In this document: positions 57,017 through 64,000 of the stretch, piece after piece
Layout: every line of letters starts with the position of its first letter
Position numbering within the stretch: position 1 is the first letter of the stretch
Origin: Chimonanthus salicifolius
Taxonomy: Eukaryota > Streptophyta > Magnoliopsida > Laurales > Calycanthaceae
DNA length: 64,000 nucleotides
NCBI GenBank assembly: GCA_013350335.1
Contig: CM023542.1
Coordinates: 3,712,025 to 3,776,024, forward strand
Direction of reading: 5' to 3'
Made by a program: the position numbers and the translations under genes
Notes under the pieces: model-generated
The model's database searches: none
The model's input: the letters and a program-made list of their open reading frames with translations, nothing else
What the model was told of the DNA's origin: nothing

Positions 57017-57600
57017 TGTTGGTGCACCAATCAATTTACATAATCTCATTGTCATCATAAGTCATCATCCCATATATCCACGTTTGACTTTATGAGTTCT
57101 TCTTCTTCAATTTACTATGTTATAAATTATACCATCGATTACTCTAAGGACTAACATGTCATTTTTTTTATTCATTCCCACCATGTTTTCAAAGGTCATC
57201 TCTTTTTCCAGTATCTTCGATTCATAGTCTCTCAACTTTATGCACGTGAGTCATGTTTGATCTTCTAATAACATGAACGAAGCACCTCAAAAGTTTCTCT
57301 CAATTTGGTGTCCATTGAAGCTATCTCTGAACAAGTGATAATTTAATTGATAATCACATTTTAATTCATCCCAACAGCAGATTGAGGGGTCCATGAATCA
57401 ATTGCCCTGTTTCGACATGAAGAATTTGCTGGGTCGGGCCCAGAGGCCCCGAAATTACCTTCTTTGGACAAAACTGGCTCGACAGACCCAACCCAATTAC
57501 GACGGTTACAGCGTCACTAATAATTAAATTGTTACTTTTTTCATTATTCATATTTCACATTTCATACCATAAATTTCAAATGCCAGACGGAAATTCTTGG
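57017..57600. other. Intergenic stretch
   Basis: 57360-57550 is less AT-rich and has a 61-codon minus-strand frame (SQFCPKKVISGPLGPTQQ region) with an AAG|GTAATT donor-like site. It matches no family I recognise and is not called a gene. Confidence 0.3.
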
Positions 57601-57611
57601 ATTAGTTTGGT

Positions 57612-58003
57612 CATGGGTGCAAATATCAGGCCTGATACATTATGATACGGATTTTCACTCCCTTATCATATCAGCCGATACGTATTGTATTGGCCGTACA
57701 TGATATTTATCGGTCGATATAACAGATATATCGGCGATATATATCGGTCGATATCCATAATATCGATTTTTTTTTTAAAAAAAAAATCAAAACAGGTGGT
57801 AGGGCCCGAGTTGATATCTCGGCCAATATCAGCCGATATTTTCGTTTTCATTTAAAAAAAAAACTTTCTTTTGAATTTTTTATTTATTTTTTAATTTAGG
57901 AAAAATAAAATAATAAAAAAATACCTATATTCAAAAAATATATATAAAAATGAGAGAGAATTTTATCGGCCGATAGCTCAGGTGGCCGAATTTTGCACCC
58001 CTG
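57612..58003. mobile_element. hAT-like MITE, copy G
   Basis: Ends CATGGGTGCAAATATC and GAATTTTGCACCCCTG are inverted repeats with one mismatch in the first 12. Octamers AGTTTGGT (57604-57611) and AGTGTGGT (58004-58011) match at 7/8. Internal blocks are GTCGATATA, ATCGGCGATATATCGG and ATCGGCCGATAG. 392 bp. Confidence 0.85.
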
Positions 58004-58219
58004 AGTGTGGTACTATAGTAAGAAATTTTGTACACATAAAATGATAATAATAAACTCGGAATATAAGTTATCTATTTACTTTAGAATTTATTTATTTTAT
58101 ATTTCAAGTATATCATAAATAATTAAATATTTTTGTTTTTAATTATATTTATTCAACAATATTCCCTCAATAACATTGTAAAAATCAAAATATCGAAGGA
58201 TCTTAATATTTACTATGAA

Positions 58220-58301
58220 TATTAGCAAACGGAGCCCACGTCATGGATCATTTTTAATATTTGCAAACGGAGCCCACGTCATGGACCATTTTTAATATTT
58301 G
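58220..58301. repeat. ~40-bp tandem duplication (GCAAACGGAGCCCACGTCATG)
   Basis: Two tandem units share GCAAACGGAGCCCACGTCAT and CCATTTTTAATATT with one difference, directly left of a foldback element. Confidence 0.85.
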
Positions 58302-58304
58302 CAT

Positions 58305-58582
58305 CGACGCACCATATGGCTCAATTAACTTTAGCCTTTAAAATTAGACTATATTATTAAAATAATTTTATTTATTAATACTAGATTTTGTGTTGTTTTG
58401 ATTAAATATTTATTTTTATTAAAACTGAACAAAGTATTATTTTAACCTCACTTTGTTATTTTTAATAAAAATAAACATTTAAACAAAACAACACAAAATC
58501 GAGTATTAATAAATAAATTTATTTTAATAATATAGTCTAATTTTAAAAGCTAAAGTTAATTTGAGCCATAAGGTGTGACGAT
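58305..58582. mobile_element. Foldback element, ~130-bp arms and a short loop
   Basis: The left arm (about 58305-58435) and right arm (about 58450-58582) are near-perfect inverted copies: ATATGGCTCAATTAACTTTA against TAAAGTTAATTTGAGCCATA, through AACAAAGT against ACTTTGTT. Only about 14 nt lie between the arms. It is a non-coding hairpin-type MITE. No TSD was settled. Confidence 0.85.
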
Positions 58583-58742
58583 TGGTGTACTTCAATTGGT
58601 TGCCTCTAGTATCAAGAAGCGAGAAGTCGTGGGTTCTTAAGTCCCTATAATCTAACTTGTTGTGCCCTAGGATTAGTGGACACAATCGTGAGAAGTTTTA
58701 CAGATATCTCGTGGTTTTCTACATGTAAATTAAAAAAAAAAA
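58572..58742 (+). mobile_element. SINE (family 2) copy adjoining the foldback
   Basis: GGTTGCCTCTAGTATC, box-B-like GTGGGTTCTTAAGTCCC, GTTGTGCCCTAGGATTAGTGG, GAAGTTTTACAGATATCTCG, TTTTCTACATGTAAATT and an A run follow the family order. Its left edge touches or overlaps the right arm of the foldback. Confidence 0.65.
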
Positions 58743-58744
58743 AT

Positions 58745-59465
58745 CATTTTTTTACATTAATTTTCTTATCCCTCTTTAAAATAAATCATTTCAAAACCAT
58801 CATGTGTCCTGATCCATATAAGTTGATCAGTCAAACAAGCAACTAGTCTCATATTTTCTATTACAGGAAATTATTTTAATATAAATTAAAAGTATTCTCA
58901 CCCATGTCCCTATGTTGCTTTCTAAAGATTTTTTTTTTCTAATCAGGTGACGACCTAAGCATTCCAATGTTTTGACCATGACTTCAATAGTTCAGTCACA
59001 TCTGACCCACCAGAAATTAAATTAACAAATAATAAAGATTAAGAGACCCTAATTATCTATTACTTTTGAATAATAAAGAAAGGACGCCCATCCTTTGTTA
59101 GGAGACACGGGATTGGTGAAATTTTCATTTTACTCTATCAGTGTAACGCTCATCAAATATTGATATACCGATATATAAAACATACACATGCATCGGCGTG
59201 TTTTCGGTACACCAGTACTTTATGAGCGGTACACCAGTATGAGTAAAATGAGAAGTTCACCAATCCCGTATCTCCTAACAAATTTTACCTGTATTAGGTT
59301 GACTGGCCTAAAGAAACCCTAATTTCACCTAGGTGCTTAAAGCAATAATTAATTTAATATGCAATTATAAATTTACAATCTAAATAATAAAATTCAAAAA
59401 TTGCAAGAAGAAAATTAATTAAAGATAATTTCATTTGTTGAAATTCAAATCAAACATAAACTCAC
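58745..59465. other. Intergenic stretch
   Basis: Between 59195 and 59245 there is a short repeat of GGTACACCAGTA. No gene was recognised. Confidence 0.4.
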
Positions 59466-60232
59466 CAAATTTGGGCTGCCCATACGGACACCTCCATTTC
59501 CCGCCAGCAAATACCGCATTTCAAATTTTTAGTGGAAATTACGTTTCTGCCATTCAGCGTGGAATTGTGCGATTGAACAGACAATTCATTTTTGCTTCGA
59601 TCTATCGATCTTAGATGTATACAATTGTGCGATTGATTGCAGAGATCGTGCGATCGATTCCAGGGATCGTGCGATCGATTCCAGGAATCATCCAATCGAA
59701 TCCTCCAAATGGAGTGGAGAGAGGATTTTCAAAAGAGGTCATTTCTCAACCGATTTTTACAAAAAAGGTATCAAAATTCATCTATTCTGAATTTTATGAA
59801 CTCTGAGATTAATTTTAAGTGAAAATAGTATAGTTTTGGGCTTAAAAAATTTATATCCAAAGAATTAAGAGGGAAAATCATTTTTCTTTAATTCTTTGGG
59901 TACATTTTTTAAGTCCAAAACTATACCCTTTTCACTTAAAATCAATCATGGAATTCATAAAATTCAGAGTAGATGAATTTTTATACCTTATTTGTAAAAA
60001 TCGGTCGAGAAATGACCTTTTTTGAAAATCCCTCTTCACTCTATTTGGAAGTGTTGATCGCATGATCCCTGAAATCAATCGCACGCCCAAGATCGATCGA
60101 TCGAAGCGTAAATGAACTGTCTGTTCAATCGCACGATTCCACGCGGAAGGGCAGAAATGTAATTTCTACTAAAAATTCGAAATATAGTGTCTGCTGATAG
60201 GAAATGGGGATGTTTGTACAGGAGGCCCAAAT
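59466..60232. mobile_element. Long inverted-repeat (foldback) element, ~370-bp arms
   Basis: The left arm, from CAAATTTGGGCTGCC, and the right arm, ending GGAGGCCCAAATTT, are imperfect inverted copies over almost the whole 767 bp. The arms meet at AAAGAATTAAGAGGGAAAATC against TTTTTCTTTAATTCTTTGGG (about 59860-59900), leaving a loop of roughly 15-20 nt. The left arm has extra copies of GATCGTGCGATCGATTCCAG (59640-59690). Inverted-repeat ends of this length resemble Mutator-like foldbacks, but no TSD was found. ORFs on either strand are not conserved genes. Confidence 0.88.
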
Positions 60233-60714
60233 TTAGAGAGAAGCAACCAATGCTTTGATTTTTCTTTTTTTCAACTTAATTCGTGTGTGCGTCAATGGGT
60301 ACCAAATTTTCATGGGATTAGACTCATCCAACAATATGGGATCACACCCCAATATCTCCCTATTTTCTCTAATTACAACCGCTAAATGGCTGCCATGTGT
60401 CACTATTACATCATAAATATAAGATAAAATAAAAATAAATGAAAATGTGGGTGATTAAACTTGCAACAATTAATTCAATTTTTTGTGGATGTTAAAAATT
60501 CTCTCAAATATTGTCGTCCATGGGTCCCATTTTCTTCCAATTATTTTTGGATCTAGATGTCCATGCCCAATGGAAGCCAAGTCGAGCCCATTTTTGCACC
60601 ATTTTAGACCTCAATATATAATACTTTTTGAAATATTATTTACGATGTGAACGGACTGAGTTAATGTTCAATGTTGTATTGAAAGGCAATTAAAACAACG
60701 TGTGAGAGAACTTC
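60233..60714. other. Intergenic stretch
   Basis: No gene or definable element was recognised. Confidence 0.4.
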
Positions 60715-60945
60715 AAGAGCTTATCTCAATTAGTTTAAGAGCAAGATCTCTAGAGGGGGAGTCTTAGTTTCAAACTATGAGAGCTCTAATGAAGGGCCAC
60801 TTTCGATGAAAATATGTATAGAATAAGATCTCATCAATTTACTTGGTGTGTGCGGATAAGGGAGTTTTTATACACTCCAGAGGACTAGTTGAGTACGTAG
60901 CCAAAACATTCAATATTTCATAATTTTTTTTATGATGAAGAAATC
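60715..60945 (+). mobile_element. SINE (family 1) copy
   Basis: CTTGGTGTGTGCGGATAAGG, TTTTTATACACTCCAGAGGA, CTAGTTGAGTACGTAGCC and a T/A-rich tail follow the family 3' order. The head is decayed. Confidence 0.55.
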
Positions 60946-60954
60946 TAATACTCT

Positions 60955-61078
60955 TATATTTATCTGAATACAAGGGTATTCATAAAACTCCATATGCACG
61001 CTGGCCGTCACAAGCCATAGACATCCAGTGATTAAAAGACTCAAAGTGTCTACCTGCCAATTGAACTACCACGTGCAA
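60955..61078 (-). mobile_element. SINE (family 2) copy
   Basis: On the minus strand, box-A-like TAGTTCAATTGG near the right end, then GCGTGCATATGGAGTTTTATG and a decayed 3' part. It lies tail to tail with the adjacent family-1 SINE. Confidence 0.5.
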
Positions 61079-61516
61079 AGTTTTTTACGATAATTGCTTG
61101 TTTAGAGGACAATATATTTTAAATTTACCTGGCCTATTAATTTTCCCTTTTTAATAATTTGAGTATTACTGAGAATATAAAATACAATTTGTGCATATGA
61201 ATTAAATATAAGAATATATTGAGATGGTGATGTTCTAGAAGACAAGGGGCCGCGTATGGGCAAAATTATACAACTGTACACGTTATTGATGATGTCATGG
61301 TACTCTTAAGTGCGCCCAACGTTACGAAACTAAGCAATCATGCAATGGAGAAATCAAATCGTGGCTGACCATTTTTCAAAATTTACAAAAAAAAAAGTGA
61401 TAGAGTAAAAATAGAATAAACTTTAAATTTTGATTGAAAATTGAATTATCTGTAAAATTATTAGAATTTAGAAGGAGCAACATGCAAATTTTGTAAAATA
61501 TTAAATAAAAAATTTG
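61079..61516. other. Intergenic stretch
   Basis: No gene or definable element was recognised. Confidence 0.35.
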
Positions 61517-61524
61517 GTCCAAAA

Positions 61525-61624
61525 TAGGGGTCCAAATATCGCCTGATACGAATTGTATTGACCGATATGATTTATATCAGTCGATATATCGTATCCTCGG
61601 TTGATATCGAGATTTCGACCCTTG
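61525..61624. mobile_element. hAT-like MITE, copy H (100 bp, minimal)
   Basis: Ends TAGGGGTCCAAATATCG and CGAGATTTCGACCCTTG, each one change from CAGGGGTC. Octamers GTCCAAAA (61517-61524) and GTCCATAA (61625-61632) match at 7/8. It keeps only the two terminal blocks and a short middle. Confidence 0.8.
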
Positions 61625-61826
61625 GTCCATAACAGTATATGTTAAATTTCGGCCTAAATTTTGAATTTATCAATGATAAATATCTTTTAGAAAAAAACTT
61701 ATATTTCTAATTTTTTATTTATTTTTCTAATAAGAAGAGAAACCCATTCATCTCCAAACCTTTCTCTGTTTCCTCTTTTTCTAGTATTCTATTGTTGACT
61801 TGTTGACGGTGGAGGACCAAATGGTC

Positions 61827-61976
61827 AAAACAGGGTCAAATTTAGTGAATCCAGTCACGGCCGGCGGGAAATGGGAAATTAGATATTTCTTGGTTGGGAG
61901 AAAAACAGGGTCAAATTTAGTGAATCCAATCACGGCCGGCGGAAAATGGGAAATTAGATATTTCTTGGTTGGGAGA
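61827..61976. repeat. 75-bp tandem duplication
   Basis: Two units with period 75 share CAGGGTCAAATTTAGTGAAT, CACGGCCGGCGG and ATTTCTTGGTTGGGAGA, with two differences seen. ORFs on both strands arise from the repeat. Confidence 0.92.
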
Positions 61977-62234
61977 GCCATCCAATCTCCAAAGTTGATT
62001 GCCTTTTGAATCGCTGGAGTCTTAAGTCTTGAGGGGGGATGTACCTTCGTAGCTGTGACATTTGGTTACCAATGTTGTTTAGATTTTTTATTGTTTCTGA
62101 AGAGGTTATATACTATATTTTATATGTTATTATGTAATTCGATTATTTAATTTAATTTAAAAAGTATTTAATAAAAAAATAGGATAATTTTTTTTATCAA
62201 TAGATTAAATAATCTTAAAAAAACATAAAGGATT

Positions 62235-62392
62235 AGTTTGATTATCAATTCTCATCCTTTTTTATGAGAGGTCTTGGGTGCAAGCCCTTCCTCAAGATAA
62301 AAAAGGTCACTCCTCATAGTTTGTACTTAACGTGTGCGGACTTCAAGGATTAGGTAGTTGGGACATTTGGATACCTAGGTCTTCAAAAAAGT
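62235..62392 (+). mobile_element. SINE (family 1) copy
   Basis: Box-B-like GGGTGCAAGCCCTTCC, AAAGGTCACTCCTCATAG, GTACTTAACGTGTGCGGAC, TTCAAGGATTAGGTAG, CCTAGGTCTTCAAAAAA. It is followed at once by an inverted copy. Confidence 0.65.
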
Positions 62393-62395
62393 GCT

Positions 62396-62515
62396 GACTA
62401 AGTTTTTGGGATACGTGCAAACCTCCATACACACTGGGATAAAATTATGAGGAGTGACTCTTATATGTTGAGAGTGAGGCCTCACATCCTCACGGATTAT
62501 CCGTTCTATTTATTT
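62396..62515 (-). mobile_element. SINE (family 1) copy, inverted
   Basis: CTGACTAAGTTTTTGGGATAC, GTGCAAACCTCCATACACACT and GAGGAGTGACTCTTATATG are the minus-strand forms of family-1 motifs. With the preceding copy it makes a tail-to-tail pair. Confidence 0.6.
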
Positions 62516-63453
62516 TAATTTAAGGAAGTCACAATTGTTATTTGTGTGCGCTCGACAATTTAGTTAAAAAAAAAATCTGATTAGATGTATGAGGCATTTT
62601 GATCGAATAATATTTTTTAAGATAATATGACATAGAATCACAATTCTTAAAATATTTTTGTACAAGAATCTCAAATCTATAATATGAAAAATAATGGTTG
62701 AATTGAAAAGACAATCAGCCTAAGTTGTCTGGTTGCCTGGTTGACTGGGTATTTCAATGAACTGTTTTAGAGGGTGAGATCTGCTCATCGATGGAAATTT
62801 CAAATGACTGAATGATCATCATTAGACTTACCAAATTAAAAATAAATGAGCCATCAAATCATTTTAACTTTTAAAATTTTAAAATAAAAATAAAATCTTT
62901 TAATAAATTTATTGCTAATGATAGATACATCGAACGGCGAAAACATCAAATTTAAAAGAGGAAACGAATTTATCAACTGTTTACATATTTTTTAGGGTGG
63001 CCATTTAAACATTTGATTTTTCTGTTAGGAGATACTCTTTTTAAAATTTAGAGTGAAATTAATATTTTACCTTTTTTATTTTGAAAAATCTTTCATTATC
63101 TGAATGCACGTTGGAAGGAAAAATTTATAATTTTATCTTAAAATTGAAAAAAAATATGTCTCTTAACAGAAAAGACGAATGTCTGAATGACTACCCTATT
63201 TTTTATGTAGTATGACAGATGGAATTGGTGGTGGTAGTGGAGCAATCGCAGCCCAAAAACTACTGTAACCTCTTCATTTATGTATTCCATAAATGGATGG
63301 CCGCCCAAAAACTATTGTAGCTCCTTCGTTTATTTATTTCACAAATGAGATTCCTTCAAGAATTTTCAAAGAAAAATAATTATTTTTTCAAAACTTTGAT
63401 TGTTTCTTAAAGATATAAAATTTCGTAAATCTTAAAAACACTCTATTGTTGGG
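62516..63453. other. Intergenic AT-rich stretch with a short tandem duplication
   Basis: At 63248-63350 an imperfect ~50-bp unit (GCCCAAAAACTA.TGTA, TTCATTTAT) is present twice. Nothing else was recognised. Confidence 0.45.
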
Positions 63454-63640
63454 TAGGGGTAATAATCTTATTCGGTCCTGAGATATTGGCCGATATATCC
63501 GATATCTCAACGACACGATTTTCTCTCTCTTTTTTTAAATATTTTCAATTTTTTTCTGAATTGAAAATAAAAAATAAAAAACTAAAAGAAGGCTCATTTT
63601 TTTAAATAATAATAAAAATCAGCGATATTTAATAATATCA
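63454..63640. mobile_element. hAT-like MITE, copy I (right end lost)
   Basis: It starts TAGGGGTAATAATC and contains GATATTGGCCGATATATCC followed by the T-rich, TTTCTCTCTC-type core of the family. No right TIR or TSD was found, so it is probably truncated. Confidence 0.5.
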
Positions 63641-63779
63641 ATATAGGTACAATTTTATTCATAAATTTTTATCATAAAATATACCTCATCCTTTTCTGTG
63701 CACGCTACTTTTCATCCTAATATATTCTGCGTCTGTGCTATAATTAGTAACTCATATCATCTGTGAGTGGGACCCAACA

Positions 63780-64000
63780 TTTAAACTGCCAGCGTGGCCC
63801 TACCTGAAGGAATTGACGGGTGACTGAGTAGTAGTCTGGACTGTGGACTCGGTCGTTCCTCACCTTCTAGACTCTCTCGTGTCAGAGCCTCGTACGGCCT
63901 CTGCCACACGTGTATACTCGGAAACTGCGACCACGTCCATCTTGACATTCTGCAGATGCCGATTCTCACGTAGCGTGCAGAGACCCAATCAGAAAATGCC
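63780..64000. promoter_or_regulatory. Promoter-like edge region with three ACGT cores
   Basis: Clearly less AT-rich than the preceding 15 kb. CCACACGTGTA (about 63904-63914), CCACGTCC (63931-63938) and CTCACGTAG (about 63965) are G-box/ABRE-like, and CCAAT occurs near 63987. The minus-strand frames here are open and one has an AAG|GTGAGG donor-like site, so an exon of a gene running leftward is the alternative. The window ends before this can be settled. Confidence 0.3.

Noticed and set aside
59160..59250. Another copy of the ATCGGCCGAT MITE
   Set aside because: ATATACCGATATATAAA and CATCGGCGTG look similar, but no CAGGGGT ends or TSD are present.

Overview
The window is nuclear DNA of a flowering plant. 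It is AT-rich, the genes have GT-AG introns and plant-type proteins, and most of the sequence is introns, degenerate transposons and simple repeats. The very long introns (up to about 6.9 kb) are found in several angiosperm groups, including magnoliids, but the species cannot be fixed from this sequence.

Three protein-coding genes can be reconstructed exon by exon. On the minus strand, positions 10789 down to 2254 hold a three-exon LSM3 gene (97 aa), a subunit of the LSm ring that binds U6 snRNA. On the plus strand, 17986-26579 holds a four-exon PRP38B-type splicing factor (412 aa, PRP38 domain plus an RS/RD-rich tail). Also on the plus strand, 37418-44995 holds a four-exon Tubby-like F-box protein (427 aa). 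The first two are divergent neighbours and both act in the spliceosome; the third is unrelated. No other gene is well supported. A possible terminal exon lies on the minus strand at 48946-48993, and a promoter-like stretch lies at the right edge.

The rest is a dense record of mobile elements. A compact hAT-like MITE family with arrays of the palindrome ATCGGCCGAT occurs about ten times; six copies have perfect 8-bp target-site duplications (TSDs) and two have 7/8 matches. A second MITE family, rich in CGGGTCGGG-type motifs, has four copies. There are three TRIM elements with identifiable LTRs, primer-binding sites and TSDs or near-TSDs, a 3.7-kb solo LTR of Gypsy/Tekay type, two LINE relics inside introns, two tRNA-derived SINE families (about 18 copies in all), two foldback elements with long arms, and several local tandem duplications.

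Layout: 1-2250, AT-rich DNA with one MITE; 2254-10823, LSM3; 10824-17985, the divergent intergenic region filled by a MITE nested in a SINE, a TRIM and the solo LTR; 17986-26750, PRP38B with a LINE relic in intron 2; 26750-35040, intergenic with MITEs, two TRIMs and SINEs; 35040-45140, the Tubby-like gene with its leader introns; 45140-64000, a gene-poor zone of MITEs, SINEs and foldbacks.
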